From assembly GCF_022669155.1 (NCBI RefSeq), contig NZ_JALBVB010000023.1, positions 1 to 64,000 of the forward strand: 64,000 nucleotides of DNA. Direction: 5' to 3'. Below are positions 52,046-59,698 of this stretch, in pieces. Each line of letters opens with the position of its first letter. Position 1 is the stretch's first letter. The notes below the pieces were generated by a model that saw nothing but the letters and a program-made list of their open reading frames with translations, had not been told where the DNA came from and made no database searches. Both the position numbers and the translations under genes were made by a program. The stretch comes from Kineococcus sp. TRM81007 (GTDB taxonomy: Bacteria; Actinomycetota; Actinomycetes; Actinomycetales; Kineococcaceae).

Positions 52046-52792
52046 TCAGTGCGTCGGGGCGGGGTTGTAAAGGGCAGCCCTGACAGTTTGTATCCGATCC
52101 CGGAGCTCACGAGCCCGCGTATTCAGCACGATACGACCCGAGTGGCTTCGTTCGCTCTGGGCAGCGCGGACAGTGCTCGCAAGATCACCCTCGAGCGCCG
52201 TCAGCTCGCGGCGCATCTGAATGATCTGCTCCGTGGTGAGGCCAGCGACGGTCGGCTGCCCACGCGCGGCGACAACCCGGGTGAGGTCGCGATAGAAGAT
52301 TGCGAGGTCCGCACGGTCGAGGACACTGAACCGGAGGGATCCTGGAGCAAGCTGATTGAGCGGTGCGAACGTACGCGCATCAATCACGGACCGGTTGGCG
52401 TTGTTCGCGCTGATGTGCGTGAGTGCGAGGGAGATCGCGTCATCGCCCTTGCTCGACGTCACGAACAGGATGACCGGGCGCGCCATGCTTCGATGGAGTA
52501 GGTCGATCAACTTTGTCTGATCCGCGCTGGTGGCTCGGGGGGCGAGCACAAGGTGAAGCACCGGGATGTCGCCGACCACATCCGGCCCAGCACGACCCGC
52601 CGGTATCTGAGCAGTCTCCGGCCGGATGACCCCAACGACAGCACTGGCGACGTCGACAGCACGGTCGACGATCTTGTTATCGATGCCGAGGTCCGCAGCG
52701 GCGTCGGCGAGCATCACCTTGGTGATGCGCTCACGGATGCGGGCAGCCGGCGGGAGCGCCAGGACGTCGGCCGGGTCGGCGCGCTCGCTCAC
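52046..52792 (-). CDS. DUF4391 protein of the type III cassette
   Basis: About 248 aa, helical at the N-terminus, with ITKVMLADAAADL, VVGDIPVLHLVLAPR and a long C-terminal coiled-coil-like stretch (MRRELTALEGDLASTVRAAQSE). This matches DUF4391, a family repeatedly found beside type III mod/res and helicase genes, with unknown function. Starting at GTG 52792 gives a GTGA overlap with the helicase stop; a GTG at 52810 is also possible. The position between helicase and mod in a tight operon argues that it is a working part of the system. Confidence 0.82.
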   Translation of the reverse strand: MSERADPADVLALPPAARIRERITKVMLADAAADLGIDNKIVDRAVDVASAVVGVIRPETAQIPAGRAGPDVVGDIPVLHLVLAPRATSADQTKLIDLLHRSMARPVILFVTSSKGDDAISLALTHISANNANRSVIDARTFAPLNQLAPGSLRFSVLDRADLAIFYRDLTRVVAARGQPTVAGLTTEQIIQMRRELTALEGDLASTVRAAQSERSHSGRIVLNTRARELRDRIQTVRAALYNPAPTH

Positions 52793-55700
52793 GAGACGAT
52801 CGCCATCCACGCGACCACATCCACCGCGTCCTGCCCGGCGCTCTGGTCTTCGAGGCCGAGCGTCGAGACGCCGGCGGAAAAGAGAGATGCGACGGCGCTC
52901 TCCTTCGACTTGCCGCTGACCGCTTCAACCGCGACTTCGAGGAGATTCCGATAAGCCAACATGTCGCGCCCGTTGCGGGTCGAGCGGTTGAAGGTGGCGA
53001 GTGCCTCGGCATCCGGCTCGACCTGGGAGAGCGCGTGGTGTCGAAGTACGTCGAGGGCCAGCTTCGGCTGATCAACGGGATGCGCGAGTTGACCGTCTTG
53101 TTTGACGTAGGCGAGGACATATGGGGCAAGCGGGTAATCCGCTGTGATGGCCTTGGATACCTCCCGAAGGCGGAGGAGAAAGATCGCTCCGGGCTGGACC
53201 CCATCTGCCTGAAGCTTCGAGTCGAACCGAGTCACGCCGAAGAGAGCCAGCGGCCAGCGTTCGATCTCGACGAGGTCGTCTTCAGGGCGGGATGCGGCGT
53301 CCATGCGGAAGTCCGACAAGGTGAGATCAGTGATGCTCAGACCGCCAGCAAGGTCCTCCATCGTCGGCGCGGCGAGCTTCATCTGCTCGAGTTGCTGGCG
53401 GCGGTAATCCAGATCGTTCATCGTCGCCGCGTCGGTCGAGTCGAGAACGTTCTCTTCGCCCGTCGCTGAGACGTCGAGGAGCGTCATCCGGCTCGAGACG
53501 CGCTTCTCAAGGTTGATGTATGACTCAAGGTCGATGTTGGGCCAGAAGTTGACGAGGTGAACGGTCCTATTGGTCGAGCCGAGTCGGTCGACGCGACCAA
53601 AGCGCTGCACGATCCGGACCGGATTCCAGTGGATGTCGTAATTCACGACCGTGTCGCAGTCCTGGAGGTTCTGACCCTCGCTGATCGTGTCGGTTGCGAT
53701 GACGATGTCGATCTGCGGTCCGTCCGTATCACCGCCCTTCGACCGGGGTGAGAACGCGGCCAAGACGTCGTGCATGGTCCTGTGCGTGATGCCCGCGGTG
53801 GTCGTGGTCCGGTCGCCGGTGATCAGAGCAACGTCGAGACCGAGATCAGTCGAGATCCACGGTGCAAGATTCTTGTAGAGGTACTCGGCGGTATCCGAGT
53901 AAGCCGTGAAGATCAGGACCTTCTGATTGTCGGCGTTCGTGGGGTCCGCTGCCTTACGGCGAAGGAGGTCGCGAAGCTCTGCGAGCTTCGCGTCGCGTGT
54001 GACGTCGACCGCCTGGACCTCTGCCAACACGGTGCGGAGGTTGTCACGGTCCTCGGCGAGATCCTGGCGCCAGCGGACGCGGTCCACGTCCGCGAGGAAG
54101 ACTTTGACCTTGCCGCCGACGATGTCTTCAAGCTCCTGGTCGTCCATATCGACCTCGGCGAGATCGGCGAAGCTGTTGATTGAGACCGCTTCGTCATCGC
54201 GAGAGTCGAAATCGTCGAGTCGTTCGATCGCCGACTCGATCTTCTGGAGGATCTTGCCGACGGTGAGCGTCAGCGAATGGACAGACGACTCAAGTCGTTT
54301 GAGCAGCCCGATCCGCAGGAGGTGAACGACGTTGTTCTCACGGTCAGTCTGCTTCCAGACGCGCGAGCCACCTGTGCGGAGCTGGTGGTCGTAGAGGTCG
54401 GCGTACTTCCGTTTCGCCTTATCCAGAACATACGACATCGGCTTGTATGCGGCGAGGTTGAGCATGAGGATCGCCGAGTTGAGATCGGCAAGCGGCATGA
54501 GCAGTCCATCTGAGTCGATCTCCGGCGCGAGGTTCATCGGCGGGACGCGCTCGGGAAACCGCCCGACGTCCGCGGTTCCGTAATACTTCTCGATGTGCTT
54601 GCGGGACCGCGCGATGGTGATGAGGTCGAGCAGACGGATGTAATCCATGCCAAGCGCACCAAGCAGTGCCTCGCTCGTGCGCTGGTCGTCAGGACTGTTC
54701 TGCCAGCTCGTGAACCGCGCCTGGGCCTTGCGGAGGGTGCTCTCGATGCTCTTGATGCCACTGGCGTTGAGCGCGGTGTCGTCACCCTCGGTTGCAAAGA
54801 GGACCTGGTTCTTCAGGTCGGCGAGGCGGGTATTGACCGGCGTAGCGCTGAGCATCAGGACCTTCGTCTTCACGCCAGATTTGAAGACTTCATTCATGAG
54901 GCGCTCGTAGCGGGTGGTCCGCTCCTTGACCTGCGGGTTGTTCCGGAAGTTGTGAGACTCGTCGATCACGACCAGGTCGTAGTTGCCCCAGTTGATGTGG
55001 GAGAGGTCGATGTCGCCAGACGTGCCACGTTCACGACTGAGGTCCGTGTGGTTCAGGACGTCGTAGTTCAAGCGATCGGCAACAAGCGGGTTGCGGGTGT
55101 CGTTCGTACGGTAGAGGGTCCAGTTCTCGCGAAGCCGCTTCGGGGCGAGTACGAGAACTCGGTCATTTCGGAGCTCGTAGTACTTGATGACGGCCAGCGC
55201 TTCGAATGTCTTACCGAGACCAACGCTGTCGGCGAGGATGCAGCCGTTGTGACGGTCGAGCTTCTCAATGGCGCCGAGGACGCCGTCCTTCTGAAACTTG
55301 TAGAGCTTGGACCAGACGGCGGTATCAAAGAATCCGGTTCGGGCGCGATCCGCGGTCTCCTTGCCTGCCTCGTCGACGAAGTCGCCAAAGAGGCTCGTCA
55401 GGATTCGGAGATAGACCGCCTCGGGCGCGTTGTCTCTGGCCAACGTTCGCGCCGTGTCGAGGAATCTCTCCTGCGCGGACTCGGACGAGGTCGGCTCGTG
55501 CCAAACCTTCTCGAAGTTGAGGGCCAGCTCGGCGACCAACCCTTCGTCCGCGATGTCTCGGGGGAACAGCAACGAGGGTGAGGCGACAAGGCCCAAGCCT
55601 TCGGCCTCGAAGCCCGCTCCATGAATCGCGTACGAGCTGGCTCCGTTGGCAACGATCCAGGAGTCACGACTCGGACGTCGAAGGCTGCGAACTTCAAGTT

Positions 55701-55965
55701 TCTCTTCAGCCCAGGTCAGAAAATCCTGCGCGATCTGGTGCTGATCGAGGCGCGCGCGCAGAACGTGCTCCTGATCGAGCCCGTTGAGGGGAACATCATC
55801 GAGCGAGCCGTCGCGCAGAAGAAGGCGCGCACGGACATCTGCAAGTTCCGCCTTGAGAGCGTCGTAGACAAAGAGCGAGAATGAATCCGACAGCACGTCG
55901 ACCTGTTCGGCGCCCGCCAGGCGCTCGCGAAGGCGCTCAACAAGAGGAGTCGTGTCACCGGTCAT
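52789..55965 (-). CDS. SNF2-type helicase of the type III cassette
   Basis: A 1058-aa helicase. The N-terminus contains QVDVLSDSFSLFVYDAL, a PLD-like lead seen in related proteins. The helicase core is complete: Walker A ILADSVGLGKTFEAL, Walker B VVIDESHNFRN, motif III MLSATPVNTRL, motif V TDTISEGQNLQDCD and motif VI VQRFGRVDRLGS. It starts at ATG 55965 with GGAGG upstream and leads the four-gene operon helicase-DUF4391-mod-res. Unlike the truncated helicase at 44.9-46.8 kb it is whole. It may translocate on DNA to assist or extend restriction, but the role is not established. Confidence 0.9.
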   Translation of the reverse strand: MTGDTTPLVERLRERLAGAEQVDVLSDSFSLFVYDALKAELADVRARLLLRDGSLDDVPLNGLDQEHVLRARLDQHQIAQDFLTWAEEKLEVRSLRRPSRDSWIVANGASSYAIHGAGFEAEGLGLVASPSLLFPRDIADEGLVAELALNFEKVWHEPTSSESAQERFLDTARTLARDNAPEAVYLRILTSLFGDFVDEAGKETADRARTGFFDTAVWSKLYKFQKDGVLGAIEKLDRHNGCILADSVGLGKTFEALAVIKYYELRNDRVLVLAPKRLRENWTLYRTNDTRNPLVADRLNYDVLNHTDLSRERGTSGDIDLSHINWGNYDLVVIDESHNFRNNPQVKERTTRYERLMNEVFKSGVKTKVLMLSATPVNTRLADLKNQVLFATEGDDTALNASGIKSIESTLRKAQARFTSWQNSPDDQRTSEALLGALGMDYIRLLDLITIARSRKHIEKYYGTADVGRFPERVPPMNLAPEIDSDGLLMPLADLNSAILMLNLAAYKPMSYVLDKAKRKYADLYDHQLRTGGSRVWKQTDRENNVVHLLRIGLLKRLESSVHSLTLTVGKILQKIESAIERLDDFDSRDDEAVSINSFADLAEVDMDDQELEDIVGGKVKVFLADVDRVRWRQDLAEDRDNLRTVLAEVQAVDVTRDAKLAELRDLLRRKAADPTNADNQKVLIFTAYSDTAEYLYKNLAPWISTDLGLDVALITGDRTTTTAGITHRTMHDVLAAFSPRSKGGDTDGPQIDIVIATDTISEGQNLQDCDTVVNYDIHWNPVRIVQRFGRVDRLGSTNRTVHLVNFWPNIDLESYINLEKRVSSRMTLLDVSATGEENVLDSTDAATMNDLDYRRQQLEQMKLAAPTMEDLAGGLSITDLTLSDFRMDAASRPEDDLVEIERWPLALFGVTRFDSKLQADGVQPGAIFLLRLREVSKAITADYPLAPYVLAYVKQDGQLAHPVDQPKLALDVLRHHALSQVEPDAEALATFNRSTRNGRDMLAYRNLLEVAVEAVSGKSKESAVASLFSAGVSTLGLEDQSAGQDAVDVVAWMAIVS

Positions 55966-56037
55966 GAGCGACGCCTCCAGCGAGCGTGACGACCGTCCCA
56001 TCAGTGGTCGCAGCGGCGCACAAGATCCAAATCCCCG

Positions 56038-56178
56038 TCACATCGGGTCCAAGCGGTGCGAGGTGGTCGTCGGGAGGATGACGTTGCCGTGCGGGCGGGG
56101 CTCGTAGGCCCCGCGGAGCTGGTCTGCGATCCCCCACACGAAGCTGCCGAGACTGCTCACGACGCCATCACCCCTCAC
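56038..56178 (-). pseudogene. Remnant of an HsdM-like type I methylase N-terminus
   Basis: A 46-aa reading frame whose sequence LGSFVWGIADQLRGAYEPRPHGNVILPTTTSHRLD closely follows the first conserved block of HsdM proteins (a trp-gly-ala-asp-leu-leu-arg-gly type helix, then VILP and an RLD). The remaining 450 or more residues are missing; a stop follows directly and the type III helicase gene begins 73 bp away. It marks a deletion or replacement of a type I methylase gene at the right edge of the cassette. Confidence 0.65.
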
Positions 56179-56269
56179 TGTCCACCTATGGCCGGTTGTC
56201 TGAGCGTAGTGAGCGGGTACCGCAAAGGAGGTGTGGGGCGCGTCCTGAGCATCCCGTGGTCGTCGCCGG

Positions 56270-57326
56270 GTGTCTGCCCCTGACCTCCTCGTGGAGCAGG
56301 AGGTGCTCCTACCCGCCGACGTCATCGCCGACGTCTCGGACGCCGAGCGCGCCGTACAGCGCTTCAATACCTCCGACCTGCCCTACCGCGGCTACGAGGC
56401 GATCGCCCGGCTACTTCTGCGCCGAGGCTGTCACCTCCTCGTGCATCGAAGAACTGGAAATCGGCGGTCGCCGGCTGGCGCGCGCCGACGCGGCACGCGC
56501 CGCGGACGGCTCCTCGCCCGACGAGGGCGCCGCGGAGGTGCTCGGCAACATCGACGCGATACGCGCCGCCGTCGACCATGTCGCCCACCGGCCCCGCGTG
56601 GGCGTCGACGGCATCCTCGACATTCACCGCGCCCTGCTGGGTGGTACGCGCGGCGCCTTCTGGGCGGGCCAGGTGCGCGACCGGCAGAACTGGATCGGCG
56701 GATCCAGTTACAACCCCTGCCGCGCGGACTTCGTGCCCCGCCGCCCGGCGAGGTGCCGGCGCTGCTGGACGACCTGGCCGCCTACCTGGAGTCCGACGGG
56801 CACGCCCCGCTCGTGTAGGCGGCGATCGCCCACGCGCAGTTCGAGACCATCCACCCCTTCGCCGACGGCAAAGGCCACACCGGCCGCGCGCTGATCCACG
56901 TCGTCCTCACCCGCCGCGGCCTCAGCCCGCTTCACGTGCCGCCGATCAGCCTCGTGCTGGCCACCCGCAGCGCCGACTACGTCGCCGGCCTCACCGCCTA
57001 CTGGGCCGACGGCCTCGCCGACTGGCTCGCCGTCTTCAGCCGCGACGACGGAGGCGTGCGAGTGCGTCGCCGGGCTCACCACCGGCCTCGCCGACCTGCG
57101 GCAGCGGTGGCGCGACGCGGTCGGCACCGTCCGCGTCGGCTCGACGACGGCCCAGCTGATCGACGAGGTGCTTCCGCAGACGCCGGTCCTCACCGTCGCG
57201 CAGCTGGTGCGCCTCACCGGACGCTCCGCCCAGGCCGTCAACGAGGCTGTCGACCGGTTGTACTCCGCGGGCGTCCTGCGGCTAGCATCAGCTGACCCGC
57301 TGCCGCAGACGCTTTCCCTCGGCTAG
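56270..57326 (+). pseudogene. Decayed Fic-family protein gene
   Basis: Pieces of one Fic protein are spread over different plus frames: VLLPADVIADVSDAERAVQRF (from 56270), then after a shift near 56415 AEAVTSSCIEELEIGGRRLARA and NWIGGSSYNPCRADFVP, after a second shift near 56735 EVPALLDDLAAYLESDG, a TAG at 56816, and the Fic motif region HPFADGKGHTGRALIHV, then a third shift near 57060 before a winged-helix-like tail ending at 57326. The motif deviates from HPFx[DE]GNGRxGR (Asn to Lys, Arg to His). A strong AAAGGAGG at 56224-56231 remains upstream. It is a pseudogene. Confidence 0.8.
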
Positions 57327-57583
57327 TGATGCACGGCGTCCCGGTGGTCGCCATGGAGGAGAGCGTTGACCTGGATGGCGACCTCATAACGACCTGCCAC
57401 CAGCCGCCGGCGCTCCGGCACTTCCTCGACGACTACGCCGACACGCTGGACGTCGGCTGGCTCGTACCGCACTCCGCGTGGCCGGCGCACGTCTCGCGGC
57501 CTCTCAAGCGGTATGAGGGCGCTGCCAGGCTGGACGAAGCTTCCCCTCAATATCCAGCCTGGCCGCGCATGACCAGTGTGACA
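57327..57583. other. Stretch without a recognisable gene
   Basis: Between the Fic remnant and the LexA-box region. A 105-codon plus frame opens here but has no ribosome-binding site, runs through the LexA box and resembles nothing I know; I treat it as non-coding or decayed sequence. Confidence 0.5.
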
Positions 57584-57620
57584 CAGGTCGAACGTGTGTT
57601 CGAGCATTGCAATCGACCTG
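57584..57620. promoter_or_regulatory. LexA (SOS) box within nested inverted repeats
   Basis: TCGAAC-GTGT-GTTCGA at 57588-57603 is a perfect match to the actinobacterial SOS box TCGAAC-N4-GTTCGA. It overlaps a second inverted repeat, CAGGTCGA (57584-57591) with TCGACCTG (57613-57620). The predicted start of the GIY-YIG gene is 50 bp downstream. Confidence 0.75.
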
Positions 57621-57640
57621 CGACTGTCTGTAGCGCTCAC

Positions 57641-57646
57641 TAGCGT
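57641..57646 (+). promoter_or_regulatory. -10-like hexamer, leaderless start
   Basis: TAGCGT, 6 nt before the ATG at 57653. The LexA box ends 38 bp upstream of it. Confidence 0.55.
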
Positions 57647-57652
57647 GTCGGT

Positions 57653-58540
57653 ATGAGTGATGCGTCTGAGCACTTGTCGCTAGAGCGAAGCGGTGAAGAG
57701 CTACCAACGGGGGAGCTGCAGGACGCGGCAGTGAGCGATGAGTCCGTCGAGGACGACGAGCTGGCGGTGCCGCCGCACCTGGGCAAGGACCTCGATCCGG
57801 TACTCAAGAAGCAGCTGCACCACCTGCTGCTGGACCGCTCGAGTCAACTCGGCTCTGTCTACCGAGCCATGGTCGAGCACCCAGGCGCCGGCCCAACCGA
57901 GCTGCTGCCTTTCACGACCTGTGCCAATACCGGTGTCGTCGGAAATCGGCGAGTCATCGTCTACGCCGTCCTCGACGGCACGACTCCCGATGCGCCGTCG
58001 GTCGCGCTTCAAGCCGCTCGTACGGTGCGGACCCTCATCAAAAGGTCCATTGACCCACAGGTGATAGCGCACCTCGAAGCGGTACTGACACGCCTCGTCG
58101 ACCGAGCAGGCAGCGAGGAGGCGGTCGAGGCTGAGAACGTCCAGCTGGCGACTGAGTCGGCCAAGCTCCAGCAGGACCTGCAGACGGCGGCCGGCGTGTA
58201 CGTCTATACCTACCCGCACTACTGGCGGCACCCGTACATCGCAGACACCGAGCGGCGGCTGCTGAAGATCGGGCGCACGAAGAACCAGGCATGGAATCGT
58301 GTGCTGAGTCAGGCTCGGCGGACCGGCATGCCCGAGGACCCGGTACTGCTGCGCGTGTACAAGACGGGCGACCCGACGACCGCCGAGCGGCACTTCCACG
58401 CGCTCCTGGACGCGGCCGAGCACCAGCGCACTGCGGGCATTGCCGTCGGGACGGAGTGGTTCGTGACCACCATCGACTTCTGCGACGCCATCGCGGGCGC
58501 ACTCGGTTACGAGGTCCTCAAGGGATCAGTGGACGAGTAA
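57653..58540 (+). CDS. GIY-YIG/T5orf172-type nuclease-domain protein
   Basis: A 295-aa protein. The first 75 residues are acidic and linker-like; residues about 85-180 are helical, ending in a coiled-coil-like stretch (AVEAENVQLATESAKLQQDLQ). Residues about 183-285 match T5orf172, a GIY-YIG superfamily domain: GVYVYTYPHYW, RLLKIGRTKNQAWNRV, ERHFHALLDAAEHQR and GTEWFVTT. The GIY-YIG residues are diverged, as usual for this branch. A perfect LexA box and a TANNNT-N6-ATG promoter precede it, so it is probably induced by DNA damage. Role in repair, defence or phage response is open. Confidence 0.82.
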   Translation: MSDASEHLSLERSGEELPTGELQDAAVSDESVEDDELAVPPHLGKDLDPVLKKQLHHLLLDRSSQLGSVYRAMVEHPGAGPTELLPFTTCANTGVVGNRRVIVYAVLDGTTPDAPSVALQAARTVRTLIKRSIDPQVIAHLEAVLTRLVDRAGSEEAVEAENVQLATESAKLQQDLQTAAGVYVYTYPHYWRHPYIADTERRLLKIGRTKNQAWNRVLSQARRTGMPEDPVLLRVYKTGDPTTAERHFHALLDAAEHQRTAGIAVGTEWFVTTIDFCDAIAGALGYEVLKGSVDE

Positions 58541-58625
58541 GGGCCCTGGCCCTGGGCTGACCTGTCAGTCCAGGGCGGGACTCTTGAAGATCAGCTGCTG
58601 GTTCCAGTCCACGTGTTGGCCATAG

Positions 58626-58967
58626 GAACGGCTTTCGGAGGGCGGAACTCGTGCGGAGGAGTCCGACGACGGTCTCGCGACACCGCAGGTCGCCGCCTCG
58701 CTCGCGGTGTTGTGCGGGATCGCCGCCTCCGACGCCGTCTGCTGCAGCCGCCTGGGGCAGTGGTCCCGCGGTCAGGACCACCGTCAGGCCGTCGACCTAC
58801 TGGCGACCGTCCGCCCGGACGGTCCCGTGATGGCGACGGACCTGCGAAGGCTCCTGGAGATCAAAGACCAGGCGCACTACGCGGCCACAATGGTCTCCGC
58901 CGCCCGCGCCGAGCAGGCCGTCCAGTGGGCCCGCCGGCTCTACGACCTCGCGGTGCGTGCAGGCTAA
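58626..58967 (+). pseudogene. Remnant of a second HEPN-like gene
   Basis: A plus-strand frame opening after a stop at 58623 encodes VAASLAVLCGIAASDAVCCSRL...SRGQDHRQAVDLL...TDLRRLLEIKDQAHYAATMVS, clearly paralogous to the HEPN-like protein at 37834-38253 from about residue 25 to its end. The N-terminal helix and start codon are missing (first in-frame GTG at 58707), and no nucleotidyltransferase gene lies beside it. It is probably a decayed copy, though a short product from 58707 (86 aa) could still be made. Confidence 0.7.
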
Positions 58968-58994
58968 ACAGGCGCTCGTGCTTCGCGCCGCGCC

Positions 58995-59528
58995 TCAGGG
59001 TGAAGCGGCCGAAGAATGCTGGGCGAAGGCTTCTCGCACGCGCCGGCGTTCCTCCTCGGACAGCACGGCGGCGAAGGGGGAGTTCTGACGCATCTCCCGC
59101 GCCCGCGGGGACGGAGAGGTCAGGGCCGTCAGGATGCCCTCGACGGGTCCATCGAGCAGGTCGGCCCACTCCGCTAGCCACTTCGCCACCTGCCCGCGGG
59201 AGTGGCGCTCGCGCAGGACGGCCAGGTTGGCGCGCGCCTGCGCGATCGTGGCCTCCGGGTCGGTGACCAGGTGGCCGGCGACGGCGTGCGCCAGCCACAG
59301 GCTGCGGCGCTGGTCCCGGCTCAGGCGCGCACCCGTGGTGCGCAGCGCCTCGACGTCGGCGCGGCGCACCCGGCGGTGCACGCCCGTCGTCGTGTGGGGC
59401 AGGTCGCCGCGCTCGCACAGGTTGACGACGTGCTGGCGCGAGACCCCGAGGAGGCGCGCGGCCTCGCCGGTGGTCAACCACTCCTCGCTGATCGAGGACC
59501 GCGTGTCCTCGAAGACGGCGGTGCGCAC
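58995..59528 (-). CDS. Excisionase-type HTH protein (orphan antitoxin-like)
   Basis: A 177-aa protein. Residues about 15-65 are an excisionase/MerR-like helix-turn-helix (WLTTGEAARLLGVSRQHVVNLCERGDLPHTTTGVHRRVRRADV). The C-terminal half is helical and ends EEERRRVREAF, similar to antitoxins that precede PIN-domain toxins. No toxin gene follows on its strand, only the HEPN-like remnant. Start GTG 59528 is preferred because TACCCT lies exactly 6 nt upstream; the longer frame would begin at a TTG. A palindrome at 59557-59588 overlaps its expected -35 region, suggesting self-regulation. Confidence 0.8.
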   Translation of the reverse strand: MRTAVFEDTRSSISEEWLTTGEAARLLGVSRQHVVNLCERGDLPHTTTGVHRRVRRADVEALRTTGARLSRDQRRSLWLAHAVAGHLVTDPEATIAQARANLAVLRERHSRGQVAKWLAEWADLLDGPVEGILTALTSPSPRAREMRQNSPFAAVLSEEERRRVREAFAQHSSAASP

Positions 59529-59534
59529 GTGAAT

Positions 59535-59540
59535 AGGGTA
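59535..59540 (-). promoter_or_regulatory. -10-like hexamer, leaderless start
   Basis: TACCCT on the minus strand, 6 nt before the GTG at 59528. Confidence 0.55.
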
Positions 59541-59556
59541 CGACCCCAAGCACAAC

Positions 59557-59588
59557 AAACGCAACGCTAGTACTAGCTCGTTGCGTTT
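59557..59588. promoter_or_regulatory. Palindromic operator of the HTH gene
   Basis: AAACGCAACG at 59557-59566 pairs with CGTTGCGTTT at 59579-59588, with a self-complementary CTAGTACTAG between them. It covers the expected -35 position of the HTH gene promoter, so it is likely that protein's own binding site. Confidence 0.6.
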
Positions 59589-59698
59589 CTAGCGGCAAGC
59601 TCGGGTGTCGGTCACCGAGGTCGCACCAGTGCGGCGGTGACCCTGGTGATCGCGGTCGTCGGAGGGCGGTGTGACGCCGAGGGCGTGGACGCCGGCCG

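Noticed and set aside
46740-56040. Direct repeats or att sites bounding the type III cassette
   Set aside because: I compared both edges by eye and found no convincing repeat, tRNA or integrase.
56224-56240. A possible intact Fic start after the strong AAAGGAGG
   Set aside because: No start codon lies at a workable distance in the Fic frame, which agrees with pseudogene status.
57326-57643. A 105-codon plus-strand frame before the GIY-YIG gene
   Set aside because: No ribosome-binding site, no recognisable sequence, and it runs through the LexA box and promoter region.
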